A stretch of DNA of 64,000 nt from contig RDZR01000032.1 in NCBI GenBank assembly GCA_004294095.1, forward strand, positions 1 to 64,000, read 5' to 3'. Position numbers and translations under genes: made by a program. This document shows, piece by piece, positions 1 to 9,538 of this stretch (positions are counted from its first letter, which is position 1; each line of letters begins with the position of its first letter). The notes under the pieces are model-generated. The model made no database searches. It worked only from the letters and a program-made list of their open reading frames with translations, and was not told the origin of the DNA. This DNA is from Verrucomicrobiota bacterium. GTDB taxonomy: Bacteria; Verrucomicrobiota; Verrucomicrobiia; Verrucomicrobiales; Akkermansiaceae.

Positions 1-12
1 AAAAAAAAAAAC

Positions 13-3000
13 ATGAAAAAGCTGGCATCATTCATTACTTACTGCACGATGACAATCGGTTCCGTATTGGCTGATATCGTTGTCGTCAATTCTGCATCGG
101 TGGTATCACCTGATGCCGGCGAAGCGAAAAGCGCGGTTGTTTCATTCAACGCAGGGACTACCGCCAACAAGCTCATCGTGCAAGTCAGTTCGGAGGGACA
201 AGCGATCTCCTCAATCACCTATCATGGAGTCAACTTAACCCGAGCGGTTGCGAGTGTCGGAAGAAATTTGGGCATTTTCTATTTGGACAATCCGTTCACC
301 GGCGGCGCAGCAAATCTATCGGTTAACCTTGGAGCAGGCACCTCGAATGGGATCGCCGTAGGCGTGGTTTCAATCTCCGGAGCTGAAAATGGCGTTGCCG
401 CCACGGCATCTGCCAGTTCTTCTAACAGCGTTTCTTTGTCAGTGCCGCAATCTGGCAGTTTCGTGATGAGTGGCTATGCCGCTAACGGCGGTGGCACCAT
501 CACTCTACCTGCTGGACATACAGAAATTTATAATTCGACGAACATTGGCTCCGCCCATGCTGCCGCAAGCTACTCCACTGGCCAGCTTTCTGGCACTCAG
601 ACTTATACATTTGGAGACACAAATATTTCCTCTCCGGCAACATCTGCTGCGATCTTTTCTCCTACCAATGGCGCCCCAGAGCTCTCGAGCACCAGCCCAG
701 CCTCTGGCTTAACTGCCGTAGCACTGAATGCTAACTTAGTTGCGACATTCAATGAAACCATGCAAAAAGGAACCGGCAACATTACCATTTTTCGTTCGGA
801 TGGCACGGTGTTTGAAACTCTCGTCGTAACCTCCACAGCTGTAACGTTGACCGGAGCGCAGGTGACGATCAATCCCGTTAACAATTTTGAAAATGGAACG
901 GCATATCATGTTTTAATTGATCCTACTGCGTTGCGCAATACGACTGGCGGATTTTTCCCAGGAATCTCAAACCCTACCGGGTGGAGTTTCACCTCTCTTG
1001 TCAATTTCACCTCGCTTCCTGATTTGGCCACTGTGGATGGGCGGCTCACGCGAATGATGCAACAAAACATCACAAATCCTTGGCCTGCGACGACTAATGC
1101 ACCTGGGATGGCTTCCTACGCACTGGCCGCGTTAAATCTTGGCACCACCGTGGTGACCGCCAATGATTTAATCAACCAATTCCACGGCAACTATCCGGTT
1201 CCAGATACCGACACGATCGACTTTGAGTCCTACTTTTGGCTACACATGATGTGGCGAATTTACCATGACCCAACAATGAACGCCCGTCTCACACCAATGG
1301 CTCGCAGCAATATTTTAAACATGATGTGGCGGTGGATTCGGAGCCGCAGTAAACTCAGTGATGCACAGCGCTCGGCTTGGGTCTATCATGGTAGTGAAAA
1401 TCATGACGCGATGCAAAAGGGTGGCTTTTTACTCTGCGCTGAGGCCCTCAAAAACGCGCCGGGCTATGGTCCCAACATTGTTTTAGCCGATGGCGGGACT
1501 ATCGCCCAACACGCAGCAGCATGGAGCGAGTATTTTCCACGTTACTTCGTAGATCGTGCTCGCGAAGGCATCAACGCGGAAATCGCAAACCCAACCTACG
1601 CGAAATACTCCGTCGGCGTTTATTACAACATCATGGACTTTGCCGAATCACCGACCCTCCGTGCCTTAGCCAAAAGCTTTATTGATCTGTATTGGGCTGA
1701 CAGCGCTTCAGACTGGTGCACCTCCGGCACACGGGGCGGCGGGCAAACACGCTGCTACAAGGACGATTATCTTCGCCTTGGCAGCACATATTCATTCGAT
1801 GAGCTGCTTTGGGCCTACGGATGGCATAGCAATGTTGGCATTTCCCGCACCTATAGCTTAATAACCTCCGCAAGTTCCTATCGCGTTCCCCCTATCATCA
1901 CCGCTTGCGCATCAGGTGCCCGTCCAAACTATCTATATACCTCTCGCCGCTTTGGCCTCAGTGGTGGAACTTTAGGCGATGACAATTTCATCGCTTTTGA
2001 CAACGGTAATTCATTCATCCGCCGCGATACATGGGTCACACCTGATTTCACAATGGGCTCCATGACCTTTGACATGAACAGGGACTATGTGCAAATCATC
2101 GACCAAAATCGCGCCATGGGCGTGATGTTCAGCACCGGAGTAAATGACCGCGTCATGGTCTTTGGCAAAGGGGCTGCCAGCGATGATAAGAGCTACGCCG
2201 ATCTCAACGGCATCACTCGAGCCAACTGCATGATCGTGCAACGCGACCAGAACGCAAACCGCAGCGGTAATGGCACCTTGGTTTTTGTGGCCCAAAAACT
2301 CTGGAATACGCGTGTTGAAACTGGCGGCTGGCTTTTCATTAGAAGTGGTAACGCCTACTGCGCGCTGCGGCCAGCGGATGGCACCTACAGCGCTGGAGCT
2401 GCGGCACATGGGGTAGATCTTGCCATGAGCAACATATGGGCGCCGGTGATTATTCAGATGGGCCAAGTTGCGAATTACACAGACTTCGCAGCGTTCCAAT
2501 CCTCGGTGATTGCTAATACTCTAACCTTCACGTCTAACACACTCAACTACACCAGCGAGGCGGGCGATGTCTTCACTGTTTATGCCAATAGCAAAACAAC
2601 ACCGCTCGTAAACGGATCTACCGTGAATCTTAATCCTCCAAAAGCATACGACAGCCCTTATCTCTCGATGGTCCATGGTTCTGCTCTGGCCACGGTGTCC
2701 TATCCAGGTTTTGCTGATCTCCTGTTGAACTTCGGCACGTTTAGCACTTGGATTTCTAGGCCAGAATTTGGGCTTACGGCAGCCGACAGAGATCTCTTTG
2801 ACGATCCTGACGGCGATAGTATTGATAACGGTATAGAAAACTTCTTCGGCACTCACCCAGGCAGGCCCACGCAGGGCTTACTTGCAGTCTCCGCTGGCAA
2901 TGTGAATGGCGCTTTTGTATTCACTCACCCACAAGGAATTCTCGCTCCAGACCTCAGTGCAAGATACCGCTGGTCAACCGACCTCACCACTTTCCATGAT

Positions 3001-3147
3001 GGCGGTGCGTCAAGCGGAGGAACCACCGTGAACTTCACAATTCAGCTGAACACACCCGTAGCGGGCACCACCACAGTAACTGCAACAGCCACAGGAACAA
3101 ATCCGTCCCGCCTATTCTTCAAAGTGGAGGTGGCAAAAATCGACTAG
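13..3147 (+). CDS. Large secreted protein: Ig-like domain, probable alpha/alpha-toroid catalytic region, verrucomicrobial C-terminal tail
   Basis: The protein has 1044 residues and begins with a Sec signal peptide that ends near SVLA-DI. Residues about 220-330 (NGAPELSSTSPASG to GWSFTS) look like a bacterial SbsA-type Ig-like domain. Residues about 345-620 are helix-rich with many Trp and His and a GSENHD motif, which suggests an (alpha/alpha) toroid of the kind seen in polysaccharide lyases. A beta-rich stretch follows (about 640-850). The C-terminus has a DPDGDS..NGIEN motif and a beta domain ending in PSRLFFKVEV, a tail common on verrucomicrobial exoproteins. I cannot name the substrate; an extracellular glycan-degrading enzyme is the best inference. 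The ATG lies behind an A-rich stretch at the window edge. It contains very few copies of the TGTTAGA word that is dense elsewhere. Confidence 0.7.
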   Translation: MKKLASFITYCTMTIGSVLADIVVVNSASVVSPDAGEAKSAVVSFNAGTTANKLIVQVSSEGQAISSITYHGVNLTRAVASVGRNLGIFYLDNPFTGGAANLSVNLGAGTSNGIAVGVVSISGAENGVAATASASSSNSVSLSVPQSGSFVMSGYAANGGGTITLPAGHTEIYNSTNIGSAHAAASYSTGQLSGTQTYTFGDTNISSPATSAAIFSPTNGAPELSSTSPASGLTAVALNANLVATFNETMQKGTGNITIFRSDGTVFETLVVTSTAVTLTGAQVTINPVNNFENGTAYHVLIDPTALRNTTGGFFPGISNPTGWSFTSLVNFTSLPDLATVDGRLTRMMQQNITNPWPATTNAPGMASYALAALNLGTTVVTANDLINQFHGNYPVPDTDTIDFESYFWLHMMWRIYHDPTMNARLTPMARSNILNMMWRWIRSRSKLSDAQRSAWVYHGSENHDAMQKGGFLLCAEALKNAPGYGPNIVLADGGTIAQHAAAWSEYFPRYFVDRAREGINAEIANPTYAKYSVGVYYNIMDFAESPTLRALAKSFIDLYWADSASDWCTSGTRGGGQTRCYKDDYLRLGSTYSFDELLWAYGWHSNVGISRTYSLITSASSYRVPPIITACASGARPNYLYTSRRFGLSGGTLGDDNFIAFDNGNSFIRRDTWVTPDFTMGSMTFDMNRDYVQIIDQNRAMGVMFSTGVNDRVMVFGKGAASDDKSYADLNGITRANCMIVQRDQNANRSGNGTLVFVAQKLWNTRVETGGWLFIRSGNAYCALRPADGTYSAGAAAHGVDLAMSNIWAPVIIQMGQVANYTDFAAFQSSVIANTLTFTSNTLNYTSEAGDVFTVYANSKTTPLVNGSTVNLNPPKAYDSPYLSMVHGSALATVSYPGFADLLLNFGTFSTWISRPEFGLTAADRDLFDDPDGDSIDNGIENFFGTHPGRPTQGLLAVSAGNVNGAFVFTHPQGILAPDLSARYRWSTDLTTFHDGGASSGGTTVNFTIQLNTPVAGTTTVTATATGTNPSRLFFKVEVAKID

Positions 3148-3338
3148 CTTATCCGCATCGAAGCCCAAGTGAGGGCTCGCTGGATTTTAAAAGACGTTAG
3201 CCAACAGCCGCTGTTTTTAGCGACTCGAGCATTTGGGGAGATAAGATTAAATCGTCCATTGAATCGCGAATCAAAAAAAGCCAATTTCCACAACCATGGC
3301 TTGCCATTGATAACAACTGCTTCTATGGACTGCGCGTC

Positions 3339-3956
3339 ATGGCAAGTATCGGTTCTTTTTCTTTTCCAACGTCTGGGTTTGATGCGGTCATTTTTGATTG
3401 TGACGGCACACTTGTCGATTCCATGCCGGCGCATTTTGACGCATGGTGTGAAGCGTTGGCACTGTATGGAGCAGCAGGAATTTTTAAGGAAGATGTGTTC
3501 TTTGCGATGGGCGGTCGTCCGACCAAAGACATCGTTGGCGAGCTCAATGATGTTTATCATCTCAAGCTGAATCCTGAAGAAGTCGCATTCGCAAAACGTG
3601 AAGCATTTCTGAATCGCCTCCATCAGATAACTTTAATTGATGAAGTGGCAAATTTTGCTCAATCACTACGAGGAAAAGTGCCGCTTGCCATCGCCTCTGG
3701 TGGCTCGCGCATGGTGGTTGAAAAAACACTTAGCATGCTCAACGTCTCGGATTGGTTTGATGAAGTCATTACCGCCGATGATGTCAAAGAAGGAAAACCA
3801 GCACCGGACATGTTTCTCAAAGCGGCCAAGTTAATGAATGTGAACCCGGCGGCTTGTTTGGTGTTAGAAGATGCTCCTGCAGGCATCATCGCTGCAGAAA
3901 GAGCCGGCATGCAAGTGATCAGTATTCCCTCCCCACTTTGCTCATCTCAATCCTAA
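3339..3956 (+). CDS. HAD-IA family phosphatase (beta-phosphoglucomutase-like)
   Basis: This 205-residue cytoplasmic hydrolase has all four HAD motifs: DCDGTLVDS near residue 20 (nucleophile and acid Asp), ASGGSR near 118, KPAPDMF near 150 and EDAPAGI near 171. Length and cap position fit the sugar-phosphate phosphatase/beta-phosphoglucomutase group, but the substrate cannot be read from the sequence. Its last 15 bases overlap the end of the convergent bioF gene. The 190 bases upstream hold no gene. Confidence 0.85.
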   Translation: MASIGSFSFPTSGFDAVIFDCDGTLVDSMPAHFDAWCEALALYGAAGIFKEDVFFAMGGRPTKDIVGELNDVYHLKLNPEEVAFAKREAFLNRLHQITLIDEVANFAQSLRGKVPLAIASGGSRMVVEKTLSMLNVSDWFDEVITADDVKEGKPAPDMFLKAAKLMNVNPAACLVLEDAPAGIIAAERAGMQVISIPSPLCSSQS

Positions 3957-5081
3957 CAAATAGGGAATGAGCCGCTCAATTTCTGGCAAGGGATGAACGG
4001 CAGATAAACTGATCCTCAAGCGGGCTTTTCCGTGGGGCACCGTGGGGAAACGAATGGCCGGAACCCAAAATCCGGCATCTTCTAACAATTTTGATGCTTC
4101 CAAAGCTGCTTCATTGCGGCCTAGGACCAGCGGAATAATCGGCGAAAAAACATCCGCCACTTGCGCCATCATTTGAATCCGCTCCCGCAGCATTTGCCGC
4201 CGCTCGCGTCCCATATCAGATTGCATGCAATCCCAGGCCACACACGCTGCGTGGGCCAGTGCTGGCGGCGGTGCCGTTGAATAAACAAAGGAGCGCGCCT
4301 TGTGGACAAACAAATCAATCCACGCCTGAGACGCGGCCACATAACCACCGCTTAGACCCGCGGATTTACTCAAGGTGCCCATTTGAAAGGCGATGCGAGC
4401 CTGCAAATTTTCTTGTTCCGCAAGCCCCATACCGCGCTCGCCAAAGACGCCGAGCCCATGCGCTTCATCCAACCAAAGCATCGCATCAAAGCGCTCGACC
4501 AATTCCACGGTTTCGAGAAGTTTGCAAACATCTCCATCCATGCTGAAGACCGATTCGGTCACTACCAGAATTCGGGCCGTAGGAAATTTCCCCCTAACAA
4601 AACTAAGCAATGATTCTAACCGATCGAGATGTTGGTGTGGATAGACGCGCAAGGTTGCTCCGGACAAGCGGCAAGCATCGATCAAGCACGCGTGTGCCAA
4701 TTTATCAATAATCACATAATCGCCCTTGCCAACAATCGCAGGAATGCAGCCAAGTGCGGTAGCGTATCCAGAGGAAAAAACCAAGGCTGCTTCTGCTTGC
4801 TTGGAAGCCGCAATTTTTTCTTCTAACAGCTTATGTGGCCCAAAGGTGCCGGAGACGAGGCGCGATGCTGCGGAGCCAACCCCATGAATTTGCAACCCTT
4901 CTGCCATGGCTTGAGCAATTTTAGGCTCTTGTGAAAAACCTAGATAATCATTGCTCGCAAACGATTGAAGCACTTTGCCGTCAGCCACGACTTGGCTGCC
5001 TTGCCGTTCTTCTAACAAACGCATGGTCCGGCCTAAGCCCGCCGCTTTGAGTGCTTCCAGCTCGGATGACGGCAGACGCAT
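3942..5081 (-). CDS. bioF: 8-amino-7-oxononanoate synthase (BioF) or close alpha-oxoamine synthase
   Basis: This is a PLP-dependent enzyme of the alpha-oxoamine synthase family. BioF condenses pimeloyl-ACP/CoA with alanine in biotin synthesis. Visible motifs are SNDYLGFS, the Ser-rich VSG loop, H in KLAHACL, DEAHGLGVFGE, and the PLP lysine in GTLSKSAG. The C-terminal FPTVPHGKARLRISL block matches BioF well. I use the ATG at 5081 (379 residues, normal for the family); a TTG at 5123 would add 14 residues and overlap the upstream gene. No other bio gene is visible, so 2-amino-3-ketobutyrate CoA ligase activity is not fully excluded. Confidence 0.85.
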   Translation of the reverse strand: MRLPSSELEALKAAGLGRTMRLLEERQGSQVVADGKVLQSFASNDYLGFSQEPKIAQAMAEGLQIHGVGSAASRLVSGTFGPHKLLEEKIAASKQAEAALVFSSGYATALGCIPAIVGKGDYVIIDKLAHACLIDACRLSGATLRVYPHQHLDRLESLLSFVRGKFPTARILVVTESVFSMDGDVCKLLETVELVERFDAMLWLDEAHGLGVFGERGMGLAEQENLQARIAFQMGTLSKSAGLSGGYVAASQAWIDLFVHKARSFVYSTAPPPALAHAACVAWDCMQSDMGRERRQMLRERIQMMAQVADVFSPIIPLVLGRNEAALEASKLLEDAGFWVPAIRFPTVPHGKARLRISLSAVHPLPEIERLIPYLLGLR

Positions 5082-5097
5082 CTGGAGAAAAGTGAAG

Positions 5098-6003
5098 TTA
5101 CGATCCTGCAACGGGACGCTCAAGCGCCCACTCTAACAATTTGCTAGAATCCGTCCAGATATGAGGCGTGGTGGATTTTAGCACGACCACGATCACCGAG
5201 CGCCCATTGAGTGAGCCTGTCGAAATCAAACAACGCCCGGCACGATTGGTGGTGCCAGTTTTCATCCCATCACAGTAGGGCACCGTTTTGAGTAGGCGGT
5301 TGGTATTTTCTAACAGCCTAGTTGCTCCGTTGTTAAACTGAAAACGGTAGGCCTTAGTCGATGTGTAGGACCGCAGCAGCGGGCTGCGATACGCGGCGCG
5401 GGCAGCAATGGCCATGTCCCGTGCGGTGGAAAATTGCTCGGCATCTGGCAACCCGTGAGGATTCAAAAAATACGAATTTCTCATGCCGAGATTCGCCGCT
5501 TTTTGATTCATCATCATGGAAAATCCTTCTTGGCTGCCAGCCACATCTCGCGCCAAGGCACGACCAACATCATTCGCACTTTTCACCATCAGCACTTTGA
5601 GTAATTCACGCCGTGTGTAAACTTCACCTGGCTTCAAGCCCAGCTTGGTCGGCTCACAATCCGTATCCGATGCCGTGATGGTGACTTGTTGATCGATATT
5701 GCCAGCAGCGAGAACGCACAGTGCCGTAACCACCTTCTGCGTGCTGGCCACTTCGCGGCGCACATCCGCATTTTTCGCATACAAAACTCGGCCGCTAACT
5801 ACATCGATGACGATGGCGCTTTCACCTGCAATCGGTGGCGGCGGCTGATTGGGAATGGCAGCGACGCGTAGTGGTTGCCGATCATCGGATGCCGGGCCAT
5901 ACGGTGAAGATGCGGACCTTGGGGGTGGATTGCCACCGCACGACGTCGCCAATGCTAAAATGATGAGTAAAAACGACCAATATGCTAAGTAGCGCCGGAC
6001 CAT
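5098..6003 (-). CDS. D-alanyl-D-alanine carboxypeptidase, S11 family lipoprotein
   Basis: This 301-residue penicillin-binding protein trims the terminal D-Ala from peptidoglycan stem peptides. The N-terminus is a lipoprotein signal with lipobox LATSC, so the enzyme is anchored outside the cytoplasm. The S11 catalytic set is complete: STQK (SxxK, near residue 87), SAND (SxN, near 141) and KTGTT (near 248). It lacks the C-terminal PBP5 stalk domain, which makes it a minimal DacA-type enzyme with a lipid anchor in its place. It lies 16 bases upstream of bioF and is probably cotranscribed with it. Confidence 0.9.
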   Translation of the reverse strand: MVRRYLAYWSFLLIILALATSCGGNPPPRSASSPYGPASDDRQPLRVAAIPNQPPPPIAGESAIVIDVVSGRVLYAKNADVRREVASTQKVVTALCVLAAGNIDQQVTITASDTDCEPTKLGLKPGEVYTRRELLKVLMVKSANDVGRALARDVAGSQEGFSMMMNQKAANLGMRNSYFLNPHGLPDAEQFSTARDMAIAARAAYRSPLLRSYTSTKAYRFQFNNGATRLLENTNRLLKTVPYCDGMKTGTTNRAGRCLISTGSLNGRSVIVVVLKSTTPHIWTDSSKLLEWALERPVAGS

Positions 6004-6074
6004 GCGTGGATCATTTCTAAGAATGATAAAGCATCAAGCCACGATTGCAGAAAAACGCATCATGGCGGTTAATT

Positions 6075-6512
6075 TCAAAAATTTTTCGGCGGCAACAAAA
6101 TGTCGTCCGCCTCAGCGCCTAAATCATCTGGCAATGGCACTTCTTCGAACGATACCGGTCCGCTAAACCAAGAAGAATTTCTAACCGCATCGCGATCGCG
6201 GCTTTTGACATAAGCGAGTGCTCGCTCCTCTCCGGTTTTCATCTTTTTCAAATCTTTCTCGCGAACCTCCACCACTGGCACACCGGCGGGACGAAAGGCA
6301 TCGAAAGGTGAAAGTTGCGCAAGTGAGGCAAGTTTTTTCCCTGCTGCTTGAGAACCATGAGCAATCGCACCTGCGGAATCACGGCCTGCTTGCGACAAAG
6401 TTCCACAAGAAATGAGTGGCATGGTTAGCAATACCGCAGAGCAAGTTTTGAGTAGCGTTGAGAAATTCCTCTTCACAAGCGTTAAGCTACCCAAAATCTG
6501 CGCATTGTCCAT
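6075..6512 (-). CDS. Small lipoprotein of unknown function
   Basis: The 145-residue protein has a lipoprotein signal with lipobox LISCG near residue 36, after a longer than usual N-terminal region. The mature part is Ala/Gly-rich at first (SQAGRDSAGAIAHGSQAAGKK), then charged, and ends LPPKNF. I do not recognise the family. It lies 71 bases upstream of the carboxypeptidase lipoprotein and reads the same way, so an envelope role is a reasonable inference. An internal start at residue 13 would shorten the signal. Confidence 0.6.
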   Translation of the reverse strand: MDNAQILGSLTLVKRNFSTLLKTCSAVLLTMPLISCGTLSQAGRDSAGAIAHGSQAAGKKLASLAQLSPFDAFRPAGVPVVEVREKDLKKMKTGEERALAYVKSRDRDAVRNSSWFSGPVSFEEVPLPDDLGAEADDILLPPKNF

Positions 6513-6688
6513 AGAGACTTCAAAGAAATGATGTAAGTCATTGATGATGAAGCTAAAATAGAATTTTAACCCACTCGGCGTTATTCAATAAAAATAAAAT
6601 AATGTGCCATCATTCGAGTGCACCTTCCACCGTTTAGCTCTGCAAATCTCTTCTATGAACCGCGGTTTTGATCCATAATGGCGGTCAC

Positions 6689-8374
6689 ATGGTTACACAC
6701 TCAAACCCATCTAACACAATTGAAGAAGTTCCCGCTTGGTGGAAAGAAGCTGTTTTCTATCAGATTTATCCTAGCAGTTTTGCGGATTCTAACAGCGATG
6801 GGATTGGCGATTTACCCGGCATCTTGAGCAAGTTAGATTATCTAAAAGAGCTGGGGATCGATGCCTTGTGGATTTCACCCATTTATCCATCTCCCAAAGA
6901 CGACAATGGTTACGATATTTCTAATTACCAAGATGTTGATCCCGCATACGGCAGCTTGGCTGATTTTCAAAAGTTGTCTGCTGGATTGAGAGAGCGCGGT
7001 CTGAGGCTGATTCTTGATCAGGTGCTAAATCACTCGTCGGACGAGCATCCGTGGTTTCAAGAAAGCCGCTCATCACGCGATAACGCGAAACGCGATTGGT
7101 ATTTATGGGAGGATGCAAAAGGCTTCGATGCCAATGGAAAACCGATCCGCCCTAACAATTGGAAATGCGCGTTTGAAGGCTCAACTTGGACTTGGGACGA
7201 ATCAACACAACAATTCTACCTGCACCTATTTTCCCCTAAGCAACCCGATCTAAACTGGAAGAATCCAGAAGTCCGCAAGGCACTTTACGAGGTGCTCAAT
7301 TTTTGGGCGGCCCAAGGCGTGGATGGTTTCCGCCTCGATGTGATCAATATGATCGCCAAAGCGGAAGGATATCCTGACGCACCGAGGCCTGAGGGAAATA
7401 CGGATCCTTTTGTCTCATTAAATTGCCTCTCGTGCAATAACCCGCCGCTGCACGACTACTTGAAGGAAATGTATCAAGCCGTATTCGCGAATCGCGATCT
7501 TTATGCCGTCGGTGAAACGTGGTGTCTGGATTCAAAAAACACCTTAGATTTCACCGGATATGATGCCAAAGAATTGCACGGTGCCTTTTACTTTTATTTC
7601 CACTGGGCACCAACGGGCAAAGAGCAATTCGAGAATTTTTACACTCTCTATCAAGCGACGCATCAAAAATCATGGCTCACCGTGACGCTCGGAAATCACG
7701 ATTCACGGCGCATTATCTCCAAGTTTGGCGACCCGGAAAATTATCGCCATGCCTCTGCCACATTGCTTGCGACTTGGCTGCTCACCTTACCCGCGACGCC
7801 GTTTTTATTCCAGGGCGAAGAGCTCGGTCTCACGGATATGACGTTTGATCGCATTGAGGATTATCGTGATATTCAAACGGTCAATCGCTATCGCACTGCC
7901 CGCGAGCAGGGGCTATCAGATCGAGAGGCACTGGCATCGGTGCAGGAAGATAGCCGCGATAATTCACGCACGCCCATTCCATGGGATGATGGCTCGCAAG
8001 CAGGATTCACCGATGGCAAACCTTGGATCCCCGTCGCCGAAGTTCATCGCTCGCATCATGCTGCTGGCGCGTTGAAGGACCCGAAATCCATTTTTCATGG
8101 CTATCGCGAGCTGCTCGCTTTAAGGAAAAAAGTGAAATCATTGATCTACGGATCTTTTGAGCCGCTCGCGGATCCTACCCAAGTCATCGCCTATCGCCGT
8201 GGTGCTTGGCGTGAACATCCGGAAGTTCTCATCGCACTCAATTGGAGTTCGGAACCACAACCATGGCCTTTCGCTGTCAAGCCATCCGATGTTGTGCTTT
8301 ATCAAAACTACGAAGAAGCATTTCAGGAAAGCATGCGGCCATGGGAAGTTTGCGTCATGCAATCGGTGAATTGA
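6689..8374 (+). CDS. Alpha-glucosidase, GH13 (oligo-1,6-glucosidase type)
   Basis: The enzyme has 561 residues from the ATG at 6689; a TTG at 6668 would add seven. It is a GH13 (alpha/beta)8-barrel enzyme that releases glucose from alpha-glucosides. Landmarks are FYQIYPSSFADSNSDGIGD, LDQVLNHSSD, GFRLDVINMI (nucleophile Asp), VGETW (acid/base Glu) and LGNHDSRR (third acid). QVLNHSS and the loop after the nucleophile fit the oligo-1,6-glucosidase, trehalose-6-phosphate hydrolase and sucrose isomerase subfamily. No signal peptide is seen, so it acts in the cytoplasm. It stands alone and is closed by a hairpin at 8418-8451. Confidence 0.9.
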   Translation: MVTHSNPSNTIEEVPAWWKEAVFYQIYPSSFADSNSDGIGDLPGILSKLDYLKELGIDALWISPIYPSPKDDNGYDISNYQDVDPAYGSLADFQKLSAGLRERGLRLILDQVLNHSSDEHPWFQESRSSRDNAKRDWYLWEDAKGFDANGKPIRPNNWKCAFEGSTWTWDESTQQFYLHLFSPKQPDLNWKNPEVRKALYEVLNFWAAQGVDGFRLDVINMIAKAEGYPDAPRPEGNTDPFVSLNCLSCNNPPLHDYLKEMYQAVFANRDLYAVGETWCLDSKNTLDFTGYDAKELHGAFYFYFHWAPTGKEQFENFYTLYQATHQKSWLTVTLGNHDSRRIISKFGDPENYRHASATLLATWLLTLPATPFLFQGEELGLTDMTFDRIEDYRDIQTVNRYRTAREQGLSDREALASVQEDSRDNSRTPIPWDDGSQAGFTDGKPWIPVAEVHRSHHAAGALKDPKSIFHGYRELLALRKKVKSLIYGSFEPLADPTQVIAYRRGAWREHPEVLIALNWSSEPQPWPFAVKPSDVVLYQNYEEAFQESMRPWEVCVMQSVN

Positions 8375-8417
8375 TTCATACTCTCAAGGCACTCACTGAA
8401 TGGTGAGCATACATAAA

Positions 8418-8451
8418 AAATCCCGCGGTGCACTATGGCATCGCGGGATTT
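8418..8451. terminator. Bidirectional hairpin terminator
   Basis: A perfect 10-bp stem, aaatcccgcg (8418-8427) with cgcgggattt (8442-8451), encloses a 14-base loop. It is flanked by A-rich and T-rich ends and sits between the convergent glucosidase and PII genes, so it can stop transcription from both sides. Confidence 0.8.
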
Positions 8452-8485
8452 AAAAGAAATCTGTCTGACTGACAGCCTTAAGAAA

Positions 8486-8899
<414 letters not shown>

Positions 8900-9039
8900 T
8901 TATAACAACACTTTAACATCTGAAGACATCCATCGCCAGCAAAATTTAGACATTGTTCATGATAAGAGAATGAAACTTGGACATTCGCTTTATTGAAACA
9001 ATTGAAGCGGTTTCATGAATTTTCCAGACAGCTAACCAG

Positions 9040-9465
9040 TTATGCTTTGGTTTTGAGAAGATCACGAATTTCTGTGAGCAATTTTTCTTCGTTGCTAGGC
9101 TCTGGCGGTGGGGCGGCTGCCTGTTCTTTGGCCATCGCTGCTTTAGCGCGATTGATCGCTTTAACGACCAAGAACATCACGAACGCGACGATCAAAAAAT
9201 TGATGCCTACGGTGATGAAGTTTCCGTAAGCAAATACAGCACCCTGATCTTTCGCGTCTTTAAGGTTGGTTGCAGTCACGTTATTAGACAGTGCGATGAA
9301 CATGTTAGAGAAGTCCATCCCACCGGAAGCTTTCCCAATGAGAGGCATAATCAGGTCTTCGATGAATGATGTCGAAAACTTCGTAAATGCCGCACCCATC
9401 ACGAAGGCGACTGCCATATCGATTAGGTTCCCCTTGAGTGCAAATTCTTTAAATTCTTTTAACAT
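9040..9465 (-). CDS. mscL: Large-conductance mechanosensitive channel MscL
   Basis: This 141-residue inner-membrane channel opens under membrane tension to release solutes on hypo-osmotic shock. The N-terminal [19 protein letters not shown] amphipathic helix and first membrane segment are conserved, and a second membrane segment lies near residues 85-105. The C-terminus ends in a short charged helix ([12 protein letters not shown]) after an Ala/Pro-rich linker, as is usual. It is a single gene with no neighbour in the same unit. Confidence 0.95.
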   Translation of the reverse strand: MLKEFKEFALKGNLIDMAVAFVMGAAFTKFSTSFIEDLIMPLIGKASGGMDFSNMFIALSNNVTATNLKDAKDQGAVFAYGNFITVGINFLIVAFVMFLVVKAINRAKAAMAKEQAAAPPPEPSNEEKLLTEIRDLLKTKA

Positions 9466-9538
9466 AACTGACGCGATGATTTACATAAGATGAAGTTTTT
9501 GCGGTCAAGAAATTTTTCATCCGCCATGGAATTGCGCC

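Noticed and set aside
603-884. Minus-strand and other frames inside the first exoprotein gene
   Set aside because: They are shadows of the main frame, whose domains are clear.
3162-3177. AGCCC/GGGCT hairpin after the first gene as a terminator
   Set aside because: A five-base stem without a following T-run is too weak to call.
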